Shown piece after piece: positions 10,851 through 22,404 of a DNA stretch of 64,000 bases. The translations under genes were made by a program, and so were the position numbers. The DNA lies in assembly GCF_921293095.1 (NCBI RefSeq), contig NC_060250.1, forward strand, positions 10,124,001 through 10,188,000. Direction: 5' to 3'. Within the stretch, counting starts at the first letter, position 1. Every line of letters starts with the position of its first letter. This DNA comes from Ischnura elegans. Lineage: Eukaryota; Arthropoda; Insecta; Odonata; Coenagrionidae. The notes under the pieces are model-generated. The model saw only the letters and a list, made by a program, of their open reading frames with translations. It searched no databases and was not told where the DNA came from.

Positions 10851-11897
10851 ACACATTTCACTTATGTGGTTGTAAATAATTGCTTAATTATATATATTGC
10901 CTGTTAATTATATATATTGCCCTTTAACCATCAGGGGAGGCTTTTGGAGCCCCCCAAAATTATTTCCCTTCTGGCGACTACCCGCGACACAGCTGCTAAG
11001 GAGACTTCTTGCCCAGCAGTAGTATCTATACCCCGACACTCCATTTTTAGGGATAGTTAAATTTTATAATGCATGTAAAGAACTAACGACGAATTTAAAC
11101 TACAATGGAAGTGAAATATGTTTCTAACTCAGTGAAATATATGATTTCCTGTTTCATGCAAATTGGCAACGTAATATTAGTATTAGCGACCCGCACACCT
11201 CCTTGGAATCGCCTGAAGCGACTTTCTGGGTGCAAACCTGAATTTAAGGGAACCCACAACTGAATTATGGGCAGGATCGATTACATTTGGATTGTGAATT
11301 TATGTTATGAAACATTTATCTTATATAGTATTTACTGAAACATCCGTGTGTCAAAGTATTCGAATAGATTATTATTCATCGCTCAACTCTCCAACAATTA
11401 ATGCCAGACACCGCTCTAATACAGCCATTCTTCCATTTCATATCCAGTGATAAGTCTTTAATTTCGCAAGGCCTATTCTAGAACATCATTCCCCTTCCAT
11501 GTGATGGCGGGCAGGATTTCTAATGGGATTTAGTTGGGAGACAGTCGCTTGAATTCGCGCTGAGTGATAAGTTTTCGGTGAAAGATTGCTCTGAGAATTA
11601 TGGCTTGTGCCCGTAAGCGGATTTGAGAGTAAAATGACGGCATTTGGGGGGGGAGGGTGGGTTGGTCCCTCGTCACACTCTCACTGTGTTGGGTTTGGGG
11701 TGGATCTTCGGGTGTGGGGAGAAGGGAGGGGAGGTGGCGGAGCTCGAAGATGGGGAAGGAGGCGAAAGGGATGGAGCCAGTGAGCAGGAAAGGGACACGT
11801 GGTCTGTACATAGGTGTGTGATTGTGCGTACATAGAGAGCGTGTTACGAAAGGGAAAGCATTTTGGCTGAAGCTAGCTACACAGAAAATTCATCTAC
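10851..11897. other. unassigned sequence
   Basis: A short AT-rich tandem (ATTATATATATTGCC twice) lies at about 10888-10922, and a G-rich patch with no credible gene at 11640-11820. Nothing else is recognised. Confidence 0.4.
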
Positions 11898-12150
11898 ACA
11901 CTACCCCGCAAGCTGCCTCAAAAGGCGTGTGGAGGGAGTTGTTAGCACACCAGCCAGTAACAATTAAATATGAAATGTTCCGTCAAGCATTTTTTAAAGT
12001 CAAGGGGAAAGTGAAATGTGTCAATCTGTTCGCCAAAATATTTATCTCAACTTATGGTTTGTATCGGACCTGGCAATATTGTGGGGTTCTACTATTTGTT
12101 GTTCTTAAAGATATCCATTCTCAATGGCTGAAGAAATATACTTAAGCCTA
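11898..12150 (-). mobile_element. LINE family J 3' fragment, antisense
   Basis: It begins with the family's terminal sequence (CATCTACAC then ACCCCGCAAG) and contains GGCGTGTGG and ACACCAGCC, as at 47390-47460. It then runs into the C-terminal coding region, here unreadable. About 250 bp long. Confidence 0.7.
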
Positions 12151-12242
12151 TAAACACATGTTAAATAAGAGGTTTGGTGGGGTAAAGATTATATATATCT
12201 ATATTTCAAATAACGATTTTGTTGCTCATGGAATATATTCAA

Positions 12243-12395
12243 ACGATGTATCCGGCTGGAGGAGATCGACTTACAGCCAAGGTCTTGTGCCACACGGAAG
12301 TGAAGGAAAGTCCCATGCCCAAAGTCAGCATTAGTCTGCTCTTAACAGAATGCGCCATGAGGCTCACGGCTTAGCGTCCCATCTGACGGACGATT
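12243..12395 (-). repeat. dispersed repeat R, copy 2 (inverted relative to 8327)
   Basis: The reverse complement carries CCGTCAGATGGGACGCTAAG and GCAGACTAATGCTGAC, aligning with 8327-8515. It ends in a perfect hairpin. Confidence 0.6.
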
Positions 12396-12420
12396 TGTCT
12401 TGTCAGACAAATCGTCCGTC
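12385..12420. repeat. perfect 16-bp hairpin at the end of repeat R
   Basis: Arms 12385-12400 and 12405-12420 are exact complements around TGTC. The left arm is part of the CCGTC element end, so the right arm looks like a fold-back duplication of it. Confidence 0.75.
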
Positions 12421-12823
12421 CTTTGACCTCGGTTGGTGACCTCCTTTTGGTTGTTTGGCATTTGCTTAGTTTTTCTCTTTTCGCGTACCATTATGTTCGA
12501 TTCTCTTGAGGCAATACACGTTGAAGATTTGTATATCAGACAATGAAAAGAGGTAGGTACATAAATAGTTGTTTTTCACATCTGAACCGAAATTAACTTT
12601 AAACAAACTTCAAATTATTAAGGATTGTTCTTGATGATGAGATGCAGTATATTATTCTTGTATCAAAACCGTACCTAGGTAAATGCGATCGAGTTTTTAT
12701 GTATGTAAATATTCTGTAAAATATGGTAAATATGTTAAATCTCTCGATTGTATTTTATATCAGGGGATGCTTAACAGACTTAAGACTTCCCTCTTCGGTT
12801 CACAATAACTCCCTTTAATACTA

Positions 12824-13498
12824 CAGTCTGTCCCACAGTTCGTCTGCCATTTTTGAACTCTAATTTTAGTAACTTCCCCTCGATCGATATTCATGAAAAT
12901 TGGCATACTTTTGGGGAAAGGTCCTGATAAATGAACTGCAAAACTGACTTGAGCACCCTTTAAAACCTGTGGCTCGACACGTTGGTTGTCACGATGACCC
13001 AACGTTTACCTCTATGACCTCTGACCTCAGTATTTGCCTTGGAGTTTAAATAGTTGATAAGACGAGTATTTGGACTATACCAAAGACTTGGGCACCCTTT
13101 AAAACCCATGGATCGACACTTTGTTGGTATCCTACTCTTTTTACCACCCTTATGACTTTGACTGTGACCTTACTGGGTCAATGGTTGAATTTTCGTAAAT
13201 AAAAGTGTTATTTTCGGTTTTCTCGTGTCCGAAAACCTAAGAATTGACATCTTGGTCAATGAAATTCAGACTTTTTTCTATTTCGAATTTTTTAACATTG
13301 AAACCCCATAAGGAAAATTCAAAATTTTGGTTTGGGCCCACATCGTGAGGTCAAAAGGTCAAAATTTTAAAATTTTGCTTGCACTCAACAAAACTTAGGA
13401 CCTTTCCCCATAAGTATGCCAGTTGTCATGGGTATTGCTCTAAGGGAAGTTACTAAAATAAGATGCCAAAAATGACACACGACCCTTGGGACAGTCTG
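12824..13498. mobile_element. 675-bp MITE with ~105-bp inverted ends and TA target
   Basis: The two ends are inverted copies over roughly 105 bp: both carry TTTTAGTAACTTCCC and GGGGAAAGGTCCT. They start CAGTCTGTCCC and CAGACTGTCCC. TA flanks both sides (12822-12823 and 13499-13500). The interior contains a direct repeat of about 80 bp (12951-13030 and 13089-13170, both with GCACCCTTTAAAACC). There is no transposase frame. It is probably mobilised by a Tc1/mariner enzyme. Confidence 0.8.
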
Positions 13499-13589
13499 TA
13501 TATAAAATCCTCTCCTCTTTCCCCTCTCTACTCCGCATATTCCGCGTCTATCTGTCTATTACGATTTTCCGTCTAGTAGGATCCGTCTA

Positions 13590-13890
13590 TTGCGACACAT
13601 CCCTTTTCACTCAGTACTCGCTCCATCCAAACTTTCTGTCTCAAACGTATCTCATCTAGAAGCATTATATCCTCACCAATTATATCTAGCACTTCCTCCT
13701 CCTCCCAGCCCCTCTGTCTACTCCACATTCCTGATCCTCCTCCACAGCCACATCTCGAACGCTTATAATCTGGTCCCGTCCGCCTTCCTCTACGTCCACA
13801 TTTTCACACAGTGAAGTTCACCTCGACAGATCAGACTCTCCACTAGCTTTTTATTCAACCCTCTGGTAACACGCAATAAAAAATCTCCGC
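13590..13890 (-). mobile_element. LINE family K fragment, antisense
   Basis: It matches the family over ACTCGCTCCATCCA, TCTCATCTAGAAGC and the C/T-rich segment that encodes the MEKV.W.ER-type block on the minus strand. The extreme 3' end seen in other copies is missing, so it is truncated at both ends. Confidence 0.6.
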
Positions 13891-15118
13891 GGAAATTCCA
13901 AATGATCCGAGATGTCTTTTTTTGTGCTTCACGCCTAACAGTCCTTTTTATTCGATTTTTTCGAATTCCTTACCCGCGCGGAAAACCGAGAAAAGTTTAT
14001 TTATTCTCATTCAAATTTTTTTATCAATTTCAAACTTCTGTTCATTGTGTATTAAGAACCGGCGCTTATTTTTATCTTATTCCTGAAAGGGTAAGTTTTA
14101 AAAATTATCATCATCATTTGGAGGTTATAAGTATTTTAAAAAAATAAGCTGAACCTAATTTCGCCGGGATCCACGAACGATAAAAAAGTATAATTTAGTC
14201 CGAGCGAATAATTTGAAAACATAAAAATAATTCAATAAATTATATTTATTTGAAATAAAGGTGTGTAATAATTTGCTTTAAGTACGAAAATTTGCAGGGA
14301 TAATGGAGTCTTGCATATTGAGTCAGTTCTTTTCTTTTCTATGATCAAGTTGTTAGTTGGGGAATATTGGCAGATATGATGTGTGCATGTGTACTGAACA
14401 TATCTTGCTTGAAAACATGATTGGGGAGGGGGGATTTTGGGGTGGAGGGTGGAGTGGAAGAGGGTGCGTGGTGGTTACATTCAACCCCACCCCATCCCCC
14501 TCGTCTCTTATTCGGATCGGCGGCGGTGGCATCAGCTCAGGAAAATGAGAATCGGGAGGAAGAGGAGACGCGGAGTGTTGTGTGTTCAGTAACGAGGAAA
14601 CGCGAATTTCTGGGCTCATCGCCGAGAGAATGCCTCCAATGTCCTTGTTATACACTAGTGTGGGTGCGGGTGTGTGTAGGAACTTGTTCTTCGGAGGTGT
14701 GCGGGCGAGGGTGCTTTTGGTTTGGTGTGTGTATATATTGTGCGGTGCTTGCGGAGAGGAGGGATGGGATAGGAGGAGGAGTTTGGAATCGTACTGATGC
14801 GTCTTCTCAGCTGAGCACCAATTCTCGCGTTTATTTTGGCCGGATGGAACTCTCGAAACACGCCACGTATCTACCGATCAACCGTTGCTAGAAGACTATA
14901 ATGCGGGGTACTTTTAGCTCGAGACAAATTTGGTAGCCTCCTTTCATGCATTAATGTATGAATTCTAGTAAATTCATATAGAATTAAATTAATATTCCAC
15001 CTAATCGAATCCGTCATTGCAAAAGACATCGCTGAACAAAGTTTATGTTCGTTCAGTGAAAATAATGATGGAAATATTCAATAAATATATGTTCAGTATG
15101 GCCTTTTTTGCTTTTAAT
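13891..15118. other. unassigned; G/T-rich patch 14420-14800
   Basis: No gene supported. The 14420-14890 patch has frames open on both strands (up to 156 codons) and is rich in G and GTGTG steps. It looks compositional rather than coding. Confidence 0.4.
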
Positions 15119-15317
15119 AAAGTTTTGTTTATTTATTTATTTATTTATTATATTTCTGAATTCTCCGCAAACAGCGAGGCCTTTACAACGGCGGTTCCAA
15201 AATGATCAATGCAAAACACAAATATTCATGACTTGGATATTGACCACTTACCCAGGCGGGACTCGAATCCATGACCATCGGTTTGGTAGGCGAGGACTAT
15301 ACCCCACCGTGGCCAGC
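15119..15317 (-). mobile_element. tRNA-derived SINE, minus strand
   Basis: On the minus strand the head has a Pol III A box (TGGCCACGGTGG, about 15304-15315) and a B box (GATTCGAGTCC, about 15250-15260), about 45 bases apart as in tRNAs. About 100 bp of unrelated body follows, then a 3' tail of TAAA units (15124-15146). This order is the SINE layout. I could not define flanking target duplications. Confidence 0.65.
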
Positions 15318-15559
15318 AAATTTGGGCAAATTCATTAATGAATTGTGCGCAAATAGCGTTGTCCCCCTTTGATGCATTAAAAAGCGACAACGGGTGTATA
15401 GATCAAATGTTCCGTCTTGCATCGCTTCCACGTCCTCTCACCTTCATCATCATCATCGAAAGTAATCTTAAGATCGGTTTGACTCAACTCTCCATACCAC
15501 CCCCTTATCATCTATCATAACCAAATTTACGTTTTACCTCTATTTATCCTGTTCTCTGT

Positions 15560-15905
15560 TTCTCATTCGGGGTCGTTCCTTCTTCCCATCAATTAGTCCG
15601 TCGAGGATTTTATTCGCCATGCCATCACTACTCATGATGTGGCAGAATAAGTTCCCGTCTTCATCATATTATTTTTAGAAGACTTCTCCTTTCTCCCAAA
15701 CATCTTTGCATTTTTTTAATTACTCGGTTGACCCATTTATATCGTCATCATTCTTCGGTGGCACTAAATTTCAAATGCGTCTTATACTGGCTTCTCTACT
15801 CCTTTCTATTATAATATCTATTCTCAAATCTAAGCACGGCGCGTAGTCTTCGAGTCTCTAGAGACTTCCAGCCTTCGTTAAACAGATCTATTATTATCTA
15901 TCCCA
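15560..15905 (-). mobile_element. antisense LINE relics (families L and J)
   Basis: 15560-15815 parallels 56930-57170 (family L): the same order of TTCTTCCC, CATAATGTGGC-like, TTTTTAGAAGAC and GGTGGCAC pieces. From about 15830 to 15905 the sequence switches to the family J segment that encodes LGWEPLETRRLRARL-like residues on the minus strand (compare 47660-47730). Both pieces are short and dead. Confidence 0.55.
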
Positions 15906-17059
15906 TATCAATCCCAAAACCCCTCCTACAAAACAGCGTGATCTGCGGGGATGCCTCTTCGAAGTAGAGTTGTATCGAAGACGGGGGTTTGAAGGGAGAC
16001 GTTCCTCTTCACAAAGGACTGTGTGTATGTGCACGTCTGGAAGGACAGGGGAGGTGGTTGGATACGTGAGAGGGGGTGGAGAATGGGGGTAAACTTTGCT
16101 CCTCAGCCTCTCCCGTGGGTTTGGGAGATATGCCGTTCACATGGGAGGAGGCAGTCTCGGATAAGGCCCCGTAATTGGGGGGTGGCTTTTTGAGTGAATG
16201 TCATTACGGAGGTGCCCAGTATTTAGAATCCAATTTATGCGAAGGTAGACACTAGGTTAGGGCGTTTAATGAGGTTACTCGGCGAGAGCGTCTTCCGGAG
16301 TCGAGGGAGATGAGACTGTGCGAGAATTGAATGAGCGTTTTTCCTTTATTCTCTCCCGTATTTTAATAACTGCTTTATAATTCTATTAGTGTTAAATGTA
16401 AAAGGCACTTAAAGGAGCAATATTCTCTAAATCCTGTAGAACGGTGGTTTTAAATTCTTTTTTGAAAGCGCCGAATGTTGAAGAATTAAGTTGCCATGCA
16501 AAATTACGCCTGATTCCCGTCGCACTGATTTAATTTCCTCAAGATGGTCTCTTGACTATTGCGGTAATAGTCACAGTTACTTCCCACTTATTATGCGATT
16601 GCAGCTGGTAAAAATCGGTGTAACTGATGTAAATCAGTGCATTAAACATCACTTCTCATTTGCTATGTTCATACTCCTACCACGGTAAGTACTTTATCTT
16701 TGGTACAGCTCTTAGCACTTTCTGACTCATTATGAGAAAATTGAAAATTGATATAAGAATATTATTAGATTTACTTTATGACACTTGCCTTTTGTTATCC
16801 GGATTATGCTCTTAGCTCGGTACTATATCGTCTGGTGCTCACTTGAGTCGTCACGCCATGAATATGCAACGAGCGAATTGGATCATTCGCTGAAAGACTA
16901 AATGCTGTGTGAGTCGTCAAAAACTGCAACGAACGGACGCATGGCGTTGCATAGTTATTCGCAATAAGGAGACTTGGAGCCAATAGAGATGCGGAAGGAA
17001 TGAGCTATGCTCAGATTGTTTGAGTTAATATCATTCATAGCGTAATACAGTGCATAATC
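15906..17059. other. unassigned sequence
   Basis: No gene or repeat recognised. G-rich between about 15950 and 16200, AT-rich afterwards. Confidence 0.4.
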
Positions 17060-17215
17060 TTAGATCATCACAATCGGTACCTATGCACCTCGTAAAAGAT
17101 AAACTAAGAGATATATTTTGTCGAATGGATAAAATTTCGAAGGAACTATTCCCCCCCCCCAAATGATAAAGTACTTAAATAATTCCGGGTTGGGCATTTC
17201 CTTTTCTTCCTTTTT
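17060..17215 (+). mobile_element. LINE family J 3' fragment, sense
   Basis: It corresponds to the end of the coding region and the start of the 3' tail (AAACTAAGAGATATATTTTGTCGAA, broken here; compare 9635-9735), with a ten-C run at 17151-17160. Confidence 0.5.
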
Positions 17216-18950
17216 GTCTTTTCATTGTTTAACGGCTGGCATACCTATACCCCTAGTTAGGGACCTGGCTGGGTAGTACTTAGATATAACTCTGGATAAT
17301 ATTGCTTCTTTTGTTTTACGCACAAAACTATCTTTTACTTTTTAGGATAAAATTGAATTTTAATAACAATTTCCCAATGTCTCATGTTTATGGGAAGATT
17401 TGACATCAGCATTGCGTCAATGCTATTTTCTAAGTGCTGATTGCTGCTGTTTACGAAAGATATTTCCTCCAACGTTGGATGATTCCTGCAGCGGAAAAGT
17501 TACTCATCTACATGCTTGGATATTTTCATAATTTTAGGAAAAATTTTTATTACTCTCCAGATAACTAATTCAAAAAAGAATGTCAAATGTTTTGAACTCG
17601 TTACGTATCAAATGATTCGTTTTCTTCGTCATCGCTTCGTCTTCGTCATGAATAGATTTTGGGTAAAAGATAGATAAGCTTTGGAGATTAGCAAGTTCAT
17701 TAATCATTCGCCTTTTCGTGATGAAAATCAGAAATAAATGAAAGGAGCATTCTCGATGTATTCTATAGAAACTGAGATCCCGTGCTTGGCTAAACCTACT
17801 CCGGAAAATATCTGATTGAATTGAATTTCTTCCGCTATTAAAATCCCGTATGCAGTTCGCATATTTCATTTTCTATCGTTTCTCAACGAGCGTGCGTTTG
17901 GCCGCTTTGCTGCAAGATTGGGGTGGAGTGTAATGGTTTCCCTTCGTAGCGTTCTGTGCGTAATCAGACCCGTTGAATACCTATACCGCGAGACCTTTTC
18001 TCGGTTGGCAATTCGGGCGCATGTAAAATATGGCTCCAAATTACTTTCAAGCGTGCGAGTAAGCGTTCAGTAAGAGTCTGCTCAGCCTTTTACAGCTTAA
18101 GTTTCCCGCTTTCTTCGTCGTCCCTTTTAATTCGCGGCCGTGTTGCCTTCCCAATAACATCTCTCGTAACCTTACCACCTCCCCCCCCCCTCGCTTACAC
18201 CTTTATCTCGCCGAATAGTCTTCCTTTTGCGCTCAGGACCTTAATCCTCGTCGCAGCCGTGCAGGCGGGCGAGTGGCGATAGCGAACTGCTACGCTCGTT
18301 CACTTGTTTTCAGTGAACAACGATTATTACTCGAGAGAGTGGAGAACATGCAGCAGCGACACATCCGATAGAAACGTGATTAGCAGTGATTTGCCACACC
18401 ACGCGCGCTGTCTTCAGAGGAGCTTACTTTTTATCTGCGCAGCGCAATGCATTCCTTTTTCTCCTCTCACGTCCTCAAGTTAGTGCATAACACTTCCATT
18501 TCTTCGTTCTTTTTTCTTGTCTAGGCTAAATATCTATGCACTGATGCCGATAAAATGGTTATGACTAGTAAAATGTTCACACCTATTCTTTCCTCTTTCA
18601 AGAAATGTGCTTCTGTAAAGGGTGGACATAAGCATGACTTTGTTCCTATTGTCGTGGCTCAGTATGCCATGTGTAGGTATGAGTAAGTTAGTCATTACAC
18701 TATTTTTGATGTGATCCCCTAACTGTGTCACAATTTTCTATCCCTTCCTCAAAAATATTTACCGTACCTCACTTCCCCGCTTTTCACACATTTCCCGTTA
18801 ATTTTCGTGACATGGTGCAAGTCCTGTATTTGTTTACACATGGCAGAATTTAAAGACATTGATAGAGGATCAAAAGAAGATAATGTAGTTTTTGATGTTT
18901 CATACAGAGGAAAATTAGTCGACGGATCAAAAACTAGAACTTAGTTTTTA
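17216..18950. other. unassigned; GC-richer stretch 17900-18450
   Basis: No coding feature is supported. Bases 17900-18450 are richer in GC and CpG than the surroundings and contain an initiator-like TTTTCAGTGAAC at about 18307, so a promoter or 5' UTR is possible but unproven. A ten-C run lies at 18181-18190. Confidence 0.3.
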
Positions 18951-19000
18951 AATAAATAAAAGCGAACAAACTATGCATAAATCCACCAATTTATTTTTGT

Positions 19001-19041
19001 GGTACTACTAGTTTCGACGCAGCGGCGTCATCATCAGGTAC
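19001..19041 (-). ncRNA. hammerhead-like motif A (minus)
   Basis: On the minus strand: GTAC, then the full CTGATGA box, one extra T, stem II GACGC/GCGTC with loop CGCT, then GAAAC, TA, GTA, and GTAC pairing back to the first GTAC. Box, stem and GAAA order match a type-I hammerhead with a 2-bp stem III. The extra T between the box and stem II is not in the textbook core, so activity is uncertain. Confidence 0.5.
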
Positions 19042-19078
19042 ATGATGATGACGCCGCTGCGTCGAAACTAGTAGTACC
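19037..19078 (+). ncRNA. hammerhead-like motif A (plus, mirror copy)
   Basis: Mirror of the previous motif in the right arm. Stem I is a perfect GGTAC/GTACC, but the first box base is A instead of C (ATGATGA), a change expected to impair cleavage. Confidence 0.4.
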
Positions 19079-19128
19079 ACAAAAATAAATTGGTGGATTT
19101 ATACATAGTTTGTTCGCTTTTATTTATT

Positions 19129-20989
19129 AGAATGAACCTCCACAAAGTTGAGCCTGTTACGATAGAGATTAGTTTTTAAACTTTATCGTAGTGGAAAAAA
19201 ATGGTAATCGATCCCATCACACGTAATAAAATTTAATAGGTTCACCAGCGTATTAGATTTCATCTCGTCAATACGTTAAATGAATATTTTTAAACTCAAT
19301 AACTAAGTCCTCCGCAATCCCACCGTTTCTCCACGCCACTATGTTGCTAAATACCAACATAAGTCACCTCCTTCAAGCTATCGACGTGCGTAGGAAAAAT
19401 CAAGTGCAAGTTTTAGAATTGCAAACGAATTTGCCTTTAAAAGATTTGAATTTATTGCTTCAGTCACTTAGAGCTATTTTAAACGCTAATGGCTGCATAA
19501 TTTTTTAGCATGGGATTGAATAAAGTAGTTTTCGCCATTTTATAACGTAATACCTCTTAAATTTCGGAAAATCTCCAAGAAATCATGCTTATTGTGGTAA
19601 ATAATGATACTAGTTGATGCAATAGTTTTTAAATCCCATCAAAGTTCTCCCACAGTGTCTCATTGTCTTCGAGAATTCAATTATTAGGGCATATTTTGGA
19701 ATATTTGTTCTTAGAACCCAGGTTCTATGAAACAGCTGGATGATACGACTAACTTCACGCTATCTCTGGATTATCAATAAACATTGAGTACACGACCTAA
19801 CTTTCACGTTTCTATTAAAAAAGAAAGCAAAATTTTCCGCCTTTTTTACAGCTTAAGCACATTCGTCGCAGTAAAGACAACCACTGGATGATCTTATACT
19901 ATACTCAAGAATTGCATCTTTGACTTTAGTCAATGAATCACCAAAATTTCAAATATTTTTTCTATGACAGAAGCTATGCATGAATGTCTATTTCGAAATG
20001 TTTCACGTAGGTGGTAAACTAAATTCCTCTCTATATTATCACAACACAAAGTTGTTTGCATATATAAAACAGAAATTTAGAAGGCTTTCCAAAAGCGGAA
20101 AGAATTCAACCTAAAATTCTTTGAATAAGTTAATATTAAGTATGGAGAGTTAATTAGTGAGTTACTTCCGTTCTCTTCGTGTTATTCAGAATTTTTCTTC
20201 GATGTTTTGCTTTATTAAGAAATACCTGAGCCGCAACAAAATAGAATTGGAATGTTAAGACCATGAACCTTTTTTATTTTTCTAAGCATGTGAATGTGTA
20301 TATTTTTTGAATATGTGAAAAAAATATTTATTATTTTTTTCATTTTTAATCAAGGGTGACAAGGTTAACTTCTAAACCCTGCAATTGTTAGCCATGATAC
20401 TCATTGTAAGTACTAAATTCATAAAAATATATATTTTTTCACTATTGTTTAGCCTCTCATGCTTTTACAATGTGAGGAACAGAGGTTGGAATCCCATCAT
20501 GCCTTTATCATTCCAAGTAAAGCCTGGAAGTAGTGCGAGACGTATCGTTTTACCAACCCTGAGAAAGCAATCTAATTTTTCAACACGATTAAGCCTAGGA
20601 AAATATCCGAATGCTTCGCTTTGAATGGGTTGGTAAAGGAAAATCTTAGGGCGGCGTAGGAAGTTCTCTGTACCTATCCATGTATGCCTAAGCATTCTAA
20701 TTTTAGAAATGAGAATTTATAATGAGTTTCATTCCGAAGTAAAATTATTGATGAGCTCTATGATTTTTTGGTAAATATAAGAGGAGTAATTTTTACACAA
20801 GAGAATTAGAATTTTACACAAGTATTACTGAAAATAAGTGGGGAGAGGTTAACTTCTCGACGTCTTCTTCAATTACAAAAGCCTTTGTCATAGGACCGCA
20901 TTACTACTGCCATTGCACTATCAAAGATTGAAGACTTTATTAAAAGAACCCATCCGTCACACTCTAGGAACCACTGCATGGAACAAGTA
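19129..20989. other. unassigned AT-rich sequence
   Basis: No gene, RNA or repeat recognised. Confidence 0.45.
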
Positions 20990-21736
20990 TTAGGTGCGCA
21001 ACTAAGTTCTTGCAGTTTTTTTTAATGAAAATACAACTTAATTGTGATAAAAATGGTTATAAATGAATTATTTAAAGTACTGTCCATTGCTAGCTTGAGC
21101 TTTTGCCTGTCATTGTAGCAGAGCTTGAATACCGTAGCAGTGCAATTGCGGCTCTCCACGAATCATATCATTTTTTGATGTCTTCAAATTAGCGCAACTG
21201 CTGATCAGACAGGCTATGTGCAGGAACAAGTGACAAGCGAACTGCGCAATATCTGGGGAATGTAGCAGGTTGTAAGAACTTCTCATTTGAGCGTTTTGAG
21301 GTAGGCTTTAACGGATGTGGCTAAAATGACTTTGTCGAATCACGAGGAGCTCTAGTTCCTTTCTATTGCATAATAATTCTTGTTGGGTAACTCCTAATGC
21401 ACAAGCAAGCTCTCCTTGACTTTGGCGTGGATCTTCATCGAGCAATGCCTCCAATTCAGCGTCTTTGAAGGTTTTTGGTCTTCCTTCACACGGACGGTCG
21501 TCGACAATGAAATAACCGTCTTTGAAGCGACGGAACCAATACTGCTTGTTGTTTCATTTTGAGCAGCATCTTCGTCAAATTTTTGGAGCTCTAGATACGC
21601 TTCAGTCACCGTTTTATTCGAGTACAAAAAGAAAATAAACACTTCCCGCAAATGACGGTTACTTGGCACAAACACAGACGTATTCACGCAACAATTAAGA
21701 CATGTCGCCATGGCGGGATCTTAGTTGTGCACCTAA
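20990..21736 (-). mobile_element. internally deleted mariner transposon
   Basis: The inverted ends read TTAGGTGCGCAACTAAG and TTAGGTGCACAACTAAG, with TA duplications at 20988-20989 and 21737-21738. The 747-bp element is a little over half the usual ~1.3 kb. The minus strand starts a transposase (21394-21711): an N-terminal helix-turn-helix segment with HLREVFIFF, a WFRRF-type block just after a frame change, then EGRPKTFKDAELEALLDEDP and ELACALGVTQQ. It then jumps straight to C-terminal residues (AHSLSDQQLR then FEDIKK, around 21170-21260). The DDD/D catalytic core is deleted, so it is dead but could be mobilised in trans. Confidence 0.9.
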
Positions 21737-21989
21737 TATATTTGTACACAGTCACACGCACGGGGACGAATTTATGTACACCAAAGATAAATTCATCATA
21801 AAAACTGATTTGGCTTAGTCGGGATTTGATCACGGGTTGCCCAATCACTGGTCAGGTATTTTACTTATTTCACCACCAGTCTGTTCTCTCTTAGTCTGAA
21901 ATTCGCCTGGTAATGAGATGGCTTGGTTGTGTGGTCGAATTCCGGATAATTCAAATGATTTCTTCACGGTGAATTTCATCAATAGAATA

Positions 21990-22404
21990 TACAGGATGGA
22001 GAAAAATTGTGCCACGAAAAGTTAACCATGGATAGCTGATACCTGTACGAACCAAAATTACTGGTGATGTTTCGGTCGAAAACGCACCATTTTTAAACTA
22101 CAGGAACTGTGAGCCAAGCGCTGCGATTTCGCCTAGTTGTCGGATGCTCTGGGCAACTCATGACTTCGAAAGCTCTGCCCATGGTCCTTATGTAAGGACC
22201 ATGCCTCTGCCTGCCGGAGATAGAGTATATCCAAGGAATCCGGCAACAGAGCAAACTCGCCACCAATCGGAGCACTCACATCAAATTTTCTGTAGTTTAA
22301 AATTAGTGCGTTTTCGACCTAAAATCATCGGTAATTTTAGTTCCTGATTTGCATCAGCTATTCAGGGTTAAAATTTCGTGACATAATCTTTCTCTGCCCT
22401 CCAT
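21990..22404. mobile_element. MITE (family M1), fuller copy
   Basis: The left ~115 bp and right ~115 bp are inverted copies of one another (both contain AGCTGAT, GGTCGAAAACGCAC and TTTTAAACTACAG) with TATA-like TA targets at both edges. The partner copy is at 1463-1727. The centre holds a palindrome (22180-22203) absent from that partner. Non-coding. Confidence 0.8.

Larger units (their letters stand above)
18951..19128. repeat. near-perfect 178-bp palindrome
   Basis: Arms 18951-19036 and 19043-19128 (86 bp each) are complementary with a single mismatch, around the 6-base centre GGTACA. Each arm contains one copy of the hammerhead-like motif, with the motif's stem I meeting at the centre. 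The near-identity of the arms implies recent formation or gene conversion. Confidence 0.95.

Noticed and set aside
14421..14891. 156-codon plus-strand frame
   Set aside because: G- and GTG-rich composition with frames open on the other strand; no recognisable protein.
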